Numbered from the stretch's first letter, positions 16,463 to 24,739 are shown. The stretch is DNA of 56,427 bases from an archaeon (GCA_002688925.1 NZEC01000015.1:1-56427), one strand, 5' to 3'. Numbers and translations: made by a program. The notes: generated from the sequence alone by a model not told the origin.

Positions 16463-17545
16463 TTATTGTTTTTCTTCCTCTTTTTTCTCATCGCTTTCAT
16501 TTTCTTCCATTGAAGCCTCTAAAAGGTCTTTTGGCTCTTTTGGATTGTTTTCTGGCTCATCTTTATTTTTATCATTATCTTTATCGCTTTTTTCTTCAGG
16601 TTTATTGTCCTCTTCATCCTTTTCGGATTCCGGATGCATTATCTTGTTGACTTTTTCGTCAATTATCTTTTTTGTTTCTTCATCTGTTTCAATGCTTTTG
16701 CCTTCGAATTTTGGTTTTTCTGTTTGTTCTTCAGCTGGCTCTTTTTCTTCTTCTTTTATTTCCTCTATCCTTTCCCTGTCTTTTTCCAATTGTTCTTCAG
16801 AAGGCTCATTGACAATTTCAAGATTTCCTAACTGTTCTTTTTCCACAACAACTTCCGGGGCTTGTTCTGAATCTTCGCTATTATTCTCTTTTGCTTCAGT
16901 GTTTTCATAAGTTTCTAATGCGGTTTCTTTACCTTCACTATCCAGCAGATCTATTTCTTCTTTTATTTTCTCGTCTTTTTGCTTTTCTTCTTCTGCTTTT
17001 TCTCTCTGGTCCTGCTTGATTGCCTCTATTTCTGATTCCTTTTCCTTAATTGCATTTGCAATGCTCTCAAAATCCTGGAATTGCTCTTTTAATTTCTCTT
17101 CAGGAAGGTTAAAATACTCAAAGAATCTCTGTGTCAGTTTTATTAGATTAGTTCTTCCATGCTTCTGCCTGCTTATATAGCCCATCTCTTCAAGCTCTTT
17201 TAGATGGTCATATGCCTTGTTTGTCCTTATCTTTATGAGGTCTGACTGCTTGATTGGATACTTAAATGCAATAACTGCAAGGGTTTCCATCATTGTCTTA
17301 CTTAGCTCTGTTTCTGTAACTATCTTCTGCACAATCGGAAGGTATTGCTCGCGAACAGTTAATTTCCAAGAACTGCCTTCATTGGCAAGCATCATACTGG
17401 AATTTTTCTCATCATACTCTTTTTTTAATTCTACCAAGGTGTTTTGTATTTCCTCTGGTTTTGAATTAGAGAGTTTAGAAAGCTCATCAATACTCATCTT
17501 TCTTCCAGAAGAAAACAGCAGGGCCTCTAATTTATTTTTAAGCAT
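16463..17545 (-). CDS. scpB: SMC-Scp complex subunit ScpB
   Basis: ScpB is a winged-helix protein that works with ScpA and SMC in chromosome compaction and segregation. Residues 1-140 match the family: KLEALLFSSGRKMSIDELS, then METLAVIAFKYPIKQSDLIKIR and the second winged helix LEEMGYISRQKHGRTNLIKLTQRFFEYFNL. The remaining 200 residues are a long, acidic, Glu/Lys-rich low-complexity tail, unusual for a protein that is normally about 180-200 residues. It lies between gyrA and a hypothetical gene on the same strand. Confidence 0.88.
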   Translation of the reverse strand: MLKNKLEALLFSSGRKMSIDELSKLSNSKPEEIQNTLVELKKEYDEKNSSMMLANEGSSWKLTVREQYLPIVQKIVTETELSKTMMETLAVIAFKYPIKQSDLIKIRTNKAYDHLKELEEMGYISRQKHGRTNLIKLTQRFFEYFNLPEEKLKEQFQDFESIANAIKEKESEIEAIKQDQREKAEEEKQKDEKIKEEIDLLDSEGKETALETYENTEAKENNSEDSEQAPEVVVEKEQLGNLEIVNEPSEEQLEKDRERIEEIKEEEKEPAEEQTEKPKFEGKSIETDEETKKIIDEKVNKIMHPESEKDEEDNKPEEKSDKDNDKNKDEPENNPKEPKDLLEASMEENESDEKKEEEKQ

Positions 17546-17581
17546 ATTTCTCCTCTTTTATAGATTTTTATGTTAAAAATT

Positions 17582-18169
17582 TTATTCTCTTACCAGGGTA
17601 TAAGTTCCATTATCTTCGCTTATTTTTTTCTCTTTCAATAAATCATCTAAAAACATCTGCAATTCTTCCCCTTTTATTCCTGTAATTTTTGAGATTGTTT
17701 CTTTGCCAATATTTCCAGATACAAGGGATATTAGTATGGAGTTCTTTACAGCAGCGCTCATGTTTTTCTTTAAAAAATCATTCTCATTTTTCAGCTTCTT
17801 GACTATCATGTCAACATCATGCAGTCTTGCCTGGAGATTATTGATAAAGTCTTCAATTGTGGATTTTTTCATGTTAAGCTCTTCTGGCTTTGAAATTTCT
17901 ATTGAAGAAGGCATATAATCAAAGCAGAAAGCTATTAGTTTTGGTATTCCTTTTGCAACCAGGTCTATTTCGGCAAATGCTGCCCATAACTTTTCTTTTT
18001 CTTCTGCATCTGCAAATTCCGTGTTCATCACTATAAGCTCAGAGTCGGTTTTTATCTTGTCCACATAACCTTTTAATGACTTTTCCACGTGCTCCTTTGG
18101 CTTTCCAAGTACCTCTATTATAACTTTGCACCTTATGTGTGTCTTATCTGCTTGTTTTTGTTCCGGCAT
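17582..18169 (-). CDS. hypothetical protein with coiled coil and winged-helix-like C-terminus
   Basis: The protein has 195 residues from ATG 18169. A start at the TTG further upstream (18190) is unlikely because a TATA box (TTTTTAAAT) lies about 25 bases before 18169. The N-terminal part (about residues 10-100) is a mixed alpha/beta domain beginning THIRCKVIIEVLGKPKEHVEKSL; a coiled coil follows (LQARLHDVDMIVKKLKNENDFL) and the last 60 residues look like a winged helix (SKITGIKGEELQMFLDDLLKEKKI). The position directly upstream of scpB suggests a chromosome-related role. I recognise no named family. Confidence 0.75.
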   Translation of the reverse strand: MPEQKQADKTHIRCKVIIEVLGKPKEHVEKSLKGYVDKIKTDSELIVMNTEFADAEEKEKLWAAFAEIDLVAKGIPKLIAFCFDYMPSSIEISKPEELNMKKSTIEDFINNLQARLHDVDMIVKKLKNENDFLKKNMSAAVKNSILISLVSGNIGKETISKITGIKGEELQMFLDDLLKEKKISEDNGTYTLVRE

Positions 18170-18270
18170 AACTCTCAAGAATATACTCAAATTTAAAAAG
18201 GTTTTTAAAAATTATTTTATTTTCCATTAATAAAGAAAATTTTTTATATAAGCTGTTAATATTTAAAATT

Positions 18271-18909
18271 ATGGCAAATATCGTGCATTGGCTATTGCCC
18301 AAAGAGGAGAAGTTCTTTCACATGCTTAAAAAGCAGTCCTTTAATGTTGTCAAGGGTGCAAATGAGTTCAAAGGGTTAGTTGAAAATTACAATAAGCTTT
18401 CTTACCCTAAGAAAAAAGCTCTTGTAAAGGAGATAAAGCAGATAGAAAGCAATGGTGACAGCCTTACTCATGAAATAATTAAATCGCTTGACAGGACCTT
18501 CATAACTCCCATTGACAAAGAGGATATTCACAGGCTCACTATGTTATTGGATGACGTCATTGACCTTATTTATGCAACTTCTGAGAGACTGATAATTTTT
18601 AAAATAAAAAAAATTGATAAATTTATTATAGATTTCACTAAAATTATTTTGGAAATTGTAAAAAGGATAGATAATGGGATTCTTGATGTAAGAAAGCTGA
18701 AAAATATGAATAATTTTTATATTCAAGTTCATACACTTGAAAATAAAGGTGATGAAATATATTACAATGCTCTTGAAAAATTATTTGAAAATAAAAATAC
18801 TATTGAAATTATAAAAATTAAGGAAATTTACGAGTATTTGGAAAACATAATTGACAAGTGCGAAGATATAGCAAATGTAATAGAAAGCATAGTGGTTAAG
18901 CATGCCTGA
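18271..18909 (+). CDS. DUF47/PhoU-like phosphate transport accessory protein
   Basis: The protein has 212 residues, all helical, with the family pattern LLPKEEKFFHMLKKQS near the N-terminus, then EIKQIESNGDSLTHEIIKSLDRTFITPIDKEDIH and a second half with HTLENKGDEIYYNAL and EIYEYLENIIDKCEDIANVIESIVVKHA. These helical bundles bind metal through E/D-rich motifs. The gene overlaps the Pit transporter gene by eight bases, the usual pairing, and probably regulates it. Confidence 0.9.
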   Translation: MANIVHWLLPKEEKFFHMLKKQSFNVVKGANEFKGLVENYNKLSYPKKKALVKEIKQIESNGDSLTHEIIKSLDRTFITPIDKEDIHRLTMLLDDVIDLIYATSERLIIFKIKKIDKFIIDFTKIILEIVKRIDNGILDVRKLKNMNNFYIQVHTLENKGDEIYYNALEKLFENKNTIEIIKIKEIYEYLENIIDKCEDIANVIESIVVKHA

Positions 18910-19900
18910 AATTTTTACTTTGGTGGTTATTACTGTAATAGTTGCCTTAATCTTTGATTTTGGCAACGGCCTGAATGATGCTGCAAATGCCATTGCAACA
19001 GTAGTTGCAACCAGGGCTCTTCCATTATGGGGTGCTGTTTTATTAGCTGCGGTTGGAAACTTTGCTGGAGTTTTTATTTTTGGAGTTGCCGTTGCAACAA
19101 CAGTGGCAAAGGGCCTTGTTGACCCTTCAATTGTTAATGTATATGTTATTCTTGGAGGTTTAACCGGTGCAATATTGTGGGTTTATTTTGCAACTTACTA
19201 TGGAATCCCTGTTTCTGCCTCCCATTCATTGATTGGGGGCTTTGTTGGAGCTGCACTTGTTGCAGCCGGCCTTTCCTCTTTAAAACTTATGGGCATATCA
19301 AAGGTCTTGATATTTATTATTGTAGCTCCTTTGCTTGGCATGATTGGCGGATTTTTATTTTTTGCAGTAATAATGTGGATGTTCAGGAAAACTAAACCTC
19401 AGAAAGTAAACAAATGGTTCAGGAAACTGCAGTTAATTACAGCTTCAACTTATAGCATAACTCACGGTGCAAATGATGCGCAAAAAACAATGGGGCTTAT
19501 TGCAATCTTATTGTTCAGTTCTGGTCATTTAAAGGGGGAATTTTTTATTCCGTATTGGGTGGTTATCACTTCTTATACGGTGATTGCTTTAGGAACTTTA
19601 GCCGGAGGCTGGAGAGTAATAAAAACCATAGGGATAAAGCTTACAAAAATAAGGCCTGTACATGGATTTTGCGCATCAGGCGCAGGCTCTGTTGTTTTGG
19701 CTTTTACAAGCATAGCAGGTATTCCAGTAAGCACAACACATGTTATGGCAGGCTCAATAATGGGTGTAGGATCTGTAAGAAGATTTTCAGCAGTCAGGTG
19801 GAAATTAGCCAGGGGCATGGTATGGGCATGGATCTTAACAATACCTGCTGCTGCAATTGTTTCTGGAGCTAGTTATTTTGTGATTAGTTTGGTTATTTAG
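18902..19900 (+). CDS. pit: inorganic phosphate transporter, Pit family
   Basis: This permease takes up phosphate, often as a metal-phosphate complex, with protons or sodium. It has 332 residues, about ten membrane segments and two repeats with the family motifs GNGLNDAANAIATVVATRAL (residues 20-39) and THGANDAQKTMGLIA (around 191-205), plus PVSASHSLIGG and PVSTTHVMAGS. It is translationally coupled to the DUF47 gene. The stop lies 11 bases from the end of the convergent surface protein gene. Confidence 0.94.
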   Translation: MPEIFTLVVITVIVALIFDFGNGLNDAANAIATVVATRALPLWGAVLLAAVGNFAGVFIFGVAVATTVAKGLVDPSIVNVYVILGGLTGAILWVYFATYYGIPVSASHSLIGGFVGAALVAAGLSSLKLMGISKVLIFIIVAPLLGMIGGFLFFAVIMWMFRKTKPQKVNKWFRKLQLITASTYSITHGANDAQKTMGLIAILLFSSGHLKGEFFIPYWVVITSYTVIALGTLAGGWRVIKTIGIKLTKIRPVHGFCASGAGSVVLAFTSIAGIPVSTTHVMAGSIMGVGSVRRFSAVRWKLARGMVWAWILTIPAAAIVSGASYFVISLVI

Positions 19901-19911
19901 ATGGTTCTTAT

Positions 19912-21684
19912 CTATCTCCTGCAAATTAAGACAATATTAAGCAAAACAGATAATGCTATCAAGAATACCGGAATAAGACTTTTTGCTTTTTCGGTGCTTG
20001 ATTCATAGACAATGCCGTAATTAAGAATAGTATTTTTGTTCTCTTCCACAATATTTTCTTCTGTAATAGTTTTTTTGATTTCATTATTACTTGAATCCGG
20101 ATTATTTTTTATTTTATTGTTCACAACAATGTCTTTTGTTATTTCATTGCTTGTTTTCTGGTTATCCTTGTTAATCAATACTTTTAATTTATAGTTTCCC
20201 GGATCAGCTTTTTCAACCATGTTGGAAAGCTCAACTATTTCCATTGAATTCCGCTCTAAAACAAATTCTTTCATATTATCTTCCCTTTCTCCGGAATATG
20301 ATTTTGAGCCCCTATAGGCATAACTCCATAGCTTGATGTTCATATCCTTGTTGTTGTTGTTGTCAAGCATTACTCTTGTATTGAATTCTTTTCCTACCTC
20401 AATATTATTGCTAAAGTCCATCAATTCAAATTCAAAATTCTTTAAGGATGATTTTTTTTCTTTTACAATATTAACTTCACATATTGAATCTGTCAAATCA
20501 GCAATTTCAATCTCTTCCTGGTCTTCAGAATCCAGCCCGGAAACTTTTATTGTATAATCATCATTGTCGTATTTTTCATTGCAGTTGGGCTTTATTTGTA
20601 TAGGTAAAGTCAAAGAATAATTTGTGTACTTTAATTCCAGATTTGTTTTTGACTGCTTGCTTAATTTACTGCCTTTATTGTCTTCTATCCATGCAGCTAT
20701 GCTTTCCTTGTTTGTATTTCCCTTGTATGCATTAAGCCTTATTCTTATTATCTGGCCGAACTTTGCCTCTTTATCATTTCCTAGATCGTACACTTTTGTG
20801 ATATCAATTGAAGATTTTTCCTGCAATGGCTTTCCTTTTATTGTGATAATCCTGCTGTCAACATCATTGCTCGAATCTGTATCATCGCACCATACTGTTA
20901 TGTTTGATTCTATGATATATGATTTTCCTTCATCTAGATTTGGAGTATATTCTGATGATGTTCTTTGCCTTGTTATTGATTTGTTTGTAAATGGCTTGTA
21001 TTCCTTGATGATTTTTCCATTTAAATCTTCGATATCTGCCCTTAAAGTGAAATTTGTTGATGTTCCTTCTGCCTTAGATGCTCTTACCTTAAAATAGAAT
21101 TCAGATGAATTGTTGAATACTGTTTTTGGCAGGATAAGTTCAGATTGGTAATCACATCCATATTCTAATATAATGCTGCCATTGTTGCTGAATCCCGGAG
21201 TCGGATCTGATTTGTGCAATGAGCCATTAACATAAGCCCAGCTTAAATCTTCACTTGTTTTGTTATAGGTTCTTTTATCAACAAGGTTATTGTTGTAAAG
21301 GTATATTGTTTCTCCACTGTTACTTAATCCATATCCACCAATTGAGGAATCATCAATATATAACCTTACAGCGTTATTGCTTACATTGAAATTGTTATAG
21401 ACTCTGGTTGCTTCATCAGTTATTATAGCATATCCAAAAGCAGGAATAATGGTGCCTTCTTCATTGTATAATCCGCCTTCAATTGTATCGTTGTCATTAT
21501 CATCCCCAATAATCCAGCCGCTTACATTTATTTCTGCTGAATCGTCATTATACAGCTCTATCCATTCGTTGAGGCTCTCATCCGCTATTGTATCTGCCAT
21601 TATTTCATTGATAATAAGTGCTTCAGAATTCAGAGTTAATATAATAGATATCAATAAAAAGATTAATATTAACAAAACTTTCAT
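19912..21684 (-). CDS. secreted lamin-tail-domain surface protein with C-terminal anchor
   Basis: The protein has 590 residues with an N-terminal signal peptide (residues 1-23), then a lamin-tail domain (about 24-150) recognisable from LIINEIMADTIADESLNEWIELYN, GWIIGDDND, GYAIITDEATRVYNN and GLSNSGETIYLYNN. The middle holds several Ig-like or CARDB-like beta domains, and a single membrane helix near the C-terminus (PVFLIALSVLLNIVLIC) is followed by RR, so it is anchored outside with a short cytoplasmic tail. It contains many Asn-x-Ser/Thr sites. The archaeal LTD role is not established; adhesion or cell-wall structure is inference. Confidence 0.85.
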   Translation of the reverse strand: MKVLLILIFLLISIILTLNSEALIINEIMADTIADESLNEWIELYNDDSAEINVSGWIIGDDNDNDTIEGGLYNEEGTIIPAFGYAIITDEATRVYNNFNVSNNAVRLYIDDSSIGGYGLSNSGETIYLYNNNLVDKRTYNKTSEDLSWAYVNGSLHKSDPTPGFSNNGSIILEYGCDYQSELILPKTVFNNSSEFYFKVRASKAEGTSTNFTLRADIEDLNGKIIKEYKPFTNKSITRQRTSSEYTPNLDEGKSYIIESNITVWCDDTDSSNDVDSRIITIKGKPLQEKSSIDITKVYDLGNDKEAKFGQIIRIRLNAYKGNTNKESIAAWIEDNKGSKLSKQSKTNLELKYTNYSLTLPIQIKPNCNEKYDNDDYTIKVSGLDSEDQEEIEIADLTDSICEVNIVKEKKSSLKNFEFELMDFSNNIEVGKEFNTRVMLDNNNNKDMNIKLWSYAYRGSKSYSGEREDNMKEFVLERNSMEIVELSNMVEKADPGNYKLKVLINKDNQKTSNEITKDIVVNNKIKNNPDSSNNEIKKTITEENIVEENKNTILNYGIVYESSTEKAKSLIPVFLIALSVLLNIVLICRR

Positions 21685-21813
21685 TTTTAGCGTATTTCCG
21701 GGATTTTAGCTATAAATGCCGATTAATGTTAAAAATACTTAATCACCATTTTGAAATGATGATAAAAGTTTAATAAGTAAATGTTTTTAATTGTTTTGGA
21801 AGGGGTGAAGTAT

Positions 21814-22446
21814 TTGGGGTTTTTAAAGTTCTTAAAACGAGATAAGAAAGATAATCTTAGTTCTGAGTTTGAAAATCTTGATATGCCTCCTGCTCCTCCT
21901 GATATGGGTGAAGATTTTGGAAAGCTTCCTGAGCTGCCCGAACTTCCTGAATTAGATAGTCCTCCTGATGTGCTGGCAAAGCCTGAAGATGTTCCGGAAA
22001 AAGCTCCAATAGAAGAAGAGAAAATGCCTGCAGAGATGCCAAAGCTTCCTGAATTACCGAAAATGAGCGATGATATAGAAGCTCCAAAACCAACATTCAG
22101 CGAGCAAATGCCAAAGTCTGAAGTTAAAGTTCCTGAAATTCTAAAGATAAAGCCAGAAATAACGCCCTATGAAAGGTTGGAAAAGGCTGCTGTCCGGGAG
22201 GAAAGAGAGGTATTAACGCATAAAGAGGCAAAGGGTCCTGTTTTTATCAGGGTGGAAAGGTTCAGGAATGTTTTGAACGGCATAAGCACGATAAAAAGCA
22301 ATTTAAAGGCTGCTGACAGGTCATTATTGAATTTGAACGAGATTGACGAGAGCAGGGAAAAAGAATTTGAAAAATGGAAAAATGCGATTGCAGATATGCA
22401 GAAAAAATTTATTTTTATTGATAAAACATTATTCAAGGAGGGATAA
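21814..22446 (+). CDS. coiled-coil protein 1 of a three-gene cassette
   Basis: The probable start is TTG 21814, behind GGGGTGA, because the TATA box (AAGTTTAATAAG at 21766-21777) would put transcription after the ATG at 21781. The protein (about 210 residues) begins LGFLKFLKRDKK, then has a Pro/Glu-rich linker (about residues 20-110: PPAPPDMGEDF, KLPELPELPELD) and a C-terminal helical domain of about 70 residues starting GPVFIRVERFRNVLNGI and ending DKTLFKEG. That domain is clearly related to the whole of the next protein. No known family or membrane segment is seen. Confidence 0.78.
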   Translation: MGFLKFLKRDKKDNLSSEFENLDMPPAPPDMGEDFGKLPELPELPELDSPPDVLAKPEDVPEKAPIEEEKMPAEMPKLPELPKMSDDIEAPKPTFSEQMPKSEVKVPEILKIKPEITPYERLEKAAVREEREVLTHKEAKGPVFIRVERFRNVLNGISTIKSNLKAADRSLLNLNEIDESREKEFEKWKNAIADMQKKFIFIDKTLFKEG

Positions 22447-22448
22447 GA

Positions 22449-22691
22449 ATGGCAGGATATAAATCAGAGGCTCCGGTCTTTGTCAAGATGGAGGATTATA
22501 AGGATATTTTAGATATATTGGGATTAATAAAAGACAGGCTGGATGAGGCAAAAAGGACTTTAGATGATATCAACGAACTGAAAAATAATGAAGATTCTGA
22601 GATTAAGATGTGGAACTCCACATTAGATGATATAGGGAGAAAGATAGAGGATATTGACAAGACTCTGTTCGAGCCAGAGAGCACATACTAA
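22449..22691 (+). CDS. coiled-coil protein 2 of a three-gene cassette
   Basis: An 80-residue helical protein. Nearly its full length aligns with the C-terminal domain of the preceding protein: APVFVKMEDYKDILDILGLI against GPVFIRVERFRNVLNGISTI, then RTLDDINEL against RSLLNLNEI, W-x-x-x-x-x-D in the middle and IDKTLFEPE against IDKTLFKEG at the end. It starts two bases after the previous stop, with GGAGGG as binding site, and is followed two bases later by the third gene. The pair probably forms homo- or hetero-oligomers through this helical hairpin. Confidence 0.8.
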   Translation: MAGYKSEAPVFVKMEDYKDILDILGLIKDRLDEAKRTLDDINELKNNEDSEIKMWNSTLDDIGRKIEDIDKTLFEPESTY

Positions 22692-22693
22692 CA

Positions 22694-23071
22694 ATGGCAA
22701 AAGAAAGCAAAGATATGTTTTTTGTTGAAGTAAGGGACCCAAATGAGGTCAGGAGGAATATTTTGGAATCCATGAAAGGCATAATTGAAAGCCTGCAGAG
22801 ATTTGAAAAATTTAAAGTAATGAGAAAAGATAAAATAGATAAGATAAACGGGCTGAGAAAAACTGTTAAAGAGCTCAATAAGCTCACTTCGAATTTAAAA
22901 GGTTCATTGCCTGAATCAAACCTAAGGCTGAGAGCGAGCAAATCTCCGGAAAAAAAGAAAACGAGCAAAGATAAGCACAAGGCAGAGGGAAAAAAAGAGT
23001 CGGAAACAGAGATTCAGAAACTTGAATCCCAGTTAAGCCAGATAGAAGGTAAATTGACTGGTTTGAGGTAA
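22694..23071 (+). CDS. coiled-coil protein 3 of a three-gene cassette
   Basis: The protein has 125 residues. The first 70 (FFVEVRDPNEVRRNILESMK onward) share the strand-turn-helix layout of proteins 1 and 2 but with weaker similarity. A Lys/Glu-rich low-complexity stretch (EKKKTSKDKHKAEGKK) then leads to a short amphipathic helix (EIQKLESQLSQIEGKLTGL). The gene lies two bases after gene 2. The cassette is followed by tRNA-Leu. Function unknown. Confidence 0.8.
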   Translation: MAKESKDMFFVEVRDPNEVRRNILESMKGIIESLQRFEKFKVMRKDKIDKINGLRKTVKELNKLTSNLKGSLPESNLRLRASKSPEKKKTSKDKHKAEGKKESETEIQKLESQLSQIEGKLTGLR

Positions 23072-23095
23072 AAGTCTTATTTCTTTACATTTAGC

Positions 23096-23110
23096 AATAT
23101 ATTTAAATTA
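23096..23110 (+). promoter_or_regulatory. TATA box of tRNA-Leu
   Basis: AATATATTTAAATTA is centred about 31 bases before the first base of the tRNA at 23134, the normal archaeal distance, and overlaps nothing else. Confidence 0.65.
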
Positions 23111-23133
23111 AGTATTAATTCTTTTGTTAATAT

Positions 23134-23292
23134 GCGGAGGTGCCGGAGTGGCCAAACGGGATAGAGTTTACCGTTAAAGGCGCTAAACATCCAAACTCAA
23201 ATTAGTTGAGTAACGAGGCTTTTTGGCCGATGAAGTACTAGGAGCCATCTATTGGCTTAGTGCCTACCCAGGTTCGAATCCTGGCCTCCGCA
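23134..23292 (+). tRNA. class II tRNA, probably Leu, with about 75-base insertion in the anticodon loop
   Basis: Acceptor stem 23134-23140 pairs with 23285-23291 (GCGGAGG and CCTCCGC) with discriminator A at 23292; no CCA is encoded. The D stem is 23143-23145 with 23157-23159, with a Leu-type D loop (AGTGGCCAAA). The anticodon stem ATAGA (23161-23165) pairs perfectly with TCTAT (23248-23252), leaving 82 bases where 7 are expected. The long variable arm (GGC TTAGT GCC, 23254-23264) and T arm (23268-23284, loop TTCGAAT) are intact. A long variable arm plus discriminator A indicates Leu. The splice sites and anticodon cannot be fixed: no single excision leaving a 7-base loop gives a Leu or Ser anticodon. 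Confidence 0.78.
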
Positions 23293-23334
23293 TTTTTAAT
23301 AATATATTTAAATAGCACTGTTTCTTAAAGATTA

Positions 23335-24663
23335 ATGATTGATATTTACGCAGTTGGCGGCTATACTGAGGTAGGAAAGAACTGTACAGCGATAAAGATT
23401 GATGACGAAGTCATAGTTATAGATTTGGGGCTTGCGCTTGAGAATTACATTAAGCTTACTGAAGACGCTGATATTATAAAGATAAGCCCGGAAAAATTAA
23501 TGGATGCTGGAGCTGTTCCAGATATTTCTGTTTTGAATAAGATAAAAAATAAGGTAAAGGCAATTGTGATAAGCCATGCTCATCTTGACCATATGGGGGC
23601 TGTTCCATATATTGCAAGCCAGTTTAAAGCTCCTGTGATATGTACTCCGTTTACTGCTGAAGTTATAAGAAGCATCTTGAAGGATGATAAGATTAAGCTT
23701 GATAATGAAATAAAAGTATTAAATTCAAATTCTTCAATTAAGATTTCTGAAAATATAAAAATTGAGTTTATACATATAACCCATTCTGTGCCTCAAACAG
23801 TTTTGATTGCAATTCATACCAAGTATGGGATCATTATGTATGCGAATGACTTCAAGCTTGACTTAAGGCCCACATTAGGAAAAATTCCAAATTTTAAAAG
23901 GATTGAGGAGCTTGCAAATGAAGGGATTTATGCGCTAATAGTTGAATCTACCTATGCGAAGGATGCTAAAAAAATGCCTTCTGAAAGTGTGGCAAAAGAA
24001 ATGTTAAGAGATGTTTTATTGGGAATTGACAATAAAGATAATGTTATAATAGCCACAACTTTTTCATCTCATTTAGCAAGATTAAAATCAATCATAGAGT
24101 TTGGCAAAAAGCTGAACAGGAAAATTATTTTTCTTGGAAGATCATTGGCAAAGTATACTCGTGCAGGGGAAAATGTTGGAATAATACACTTTTCTAAAAA
24201 AATTGAAATTGTAAAATACAGCAAGCAGATCAGAAAAAGGCTGAATAAGATTGAAGAGGATAGGGGGAAATACCTTTTAGTTGTTACAGGGCATCAAGGA
24301 GAGCATAATTCTGTCTTGTATAAGATTGCAAGAGGAGAGTTTAAGTTTAAATTAAAGCCTGAAGATAATATGATATTCTCATGCACAACAATACCTACAC
24401 CTACAAACATAGCAAACAGGGAAGCATTGGAAAATGAGCTAAAATTATCAGGAATAAGAATTTTTAAGGATATACACCAGTCCGGGCATGCTGCAAAAGA
24501 GGACTTGAGGGATTTTATCAACCTTGTAAAGCCAAAAAACATCATTCCTGCACATGGTGATAAGGAAATGAAGAATGCATTAGTGGATTTGACTGTTGAG
24601 ATGGGATACAAGACAGATAAAAATGTGTTTTTAGTGAAAGATGGGCATAAGATAAGCTTGTAA
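23335..24663 (+). CDS. rnj: ribonuclease J-type metallo-beta-lactamase/beta-CASP nuclease
   Basis: The protein has 442 residues. The metallo-beta-lactamase metal motif SHAHLDHMGAVPYIA (around residue 80) and later THSVPQT, the beta-CASP region with ATTFSSHLARLKSI and the C-terminal TGHQGEHNSVL and IPAHGDKEMK are all visible. Archaeal members are 5'-3' exonucleases and endonucleases that degrade and mature RNA. The gene lies directly after tRNA-Leu with its own spacing of about 42 bases. Confidence 0.9.
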   Translation: MIDIYAVGGYTEVGKNCTAIKIDDEVIVIDLGLALENYIKLTEDADIIKISPEKLMDAGAVPDISVLNKIKNKVKAIVISHAHLDHMGAVPYIASQFKAPVICTPFTAEVIRSILKDDKIKLDNEIKVLNSNSSIKISENIKIEFIHITHSVPQTVLIAIHTKYGIIMYANDFKLDLRPTLGKIPNFKRIEELANEGIYALIVESTYAKDAKKMPSESVAKEMLRDVLLGIDNKDNVIIATTFSSHLARLKSIIEFGKKLNRKIIFLGRSLAKYTRAGENVGIIHFSKKIEIVKYSKQIRKRLNKIEEDRGKYLLVVTGHQGEHNSVLYKIARGEFKFKLKPEDNMIFSCTTIPTPTNIANREALENELKLSGIRIFKDIHQSGHAAKEDLRDFINLVKPKNIIPAHGDKEMKNALVDLTVEMGYKTDKNVFLVKDGHKISL

Positions 24664-24728
24664 AAGGATATGTTTCTAATTAGTACAGCTAACTCTTAAA
24701 TCCTATATAAAAGCCTAAAACACAAAAG

Positions 24729-24739
24729 ATATATAAATA
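24729..24739 (+). promoter_or_regulatory. TATA box of the sliding clamp gene
   Basis: ATATATAAATA lies about 35 bases before ATG 24771 and is followed by GGGGGA before that start, which supports 24771 instead of the in-frame TTG at 24759. Confidence 0.65.

Noticed and set aside
21900-22100. Pro-Glu-Leu repeats in cassette protein 1 as a DNA repeat or CRISPR-like array
   Set aside because: The repetition comes from the amino acid linker; there are no regular spacers. No CRISPR array was seen anywhere in the window.
23166-23247. C/D-box guide RNA inside the tRNA-Leu insertion (CGATGAAG resembles box C)
   Set aside because: No D box CTGA or second box pair is present in the insertion.
23161-23252. 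Reading the tRNA-Leu anticodon directly as TTA
   Set aside because: It would read a stop codon; TAA is used as a normal stop by most genes here, and a class II tRNA with A73 should be Leu.
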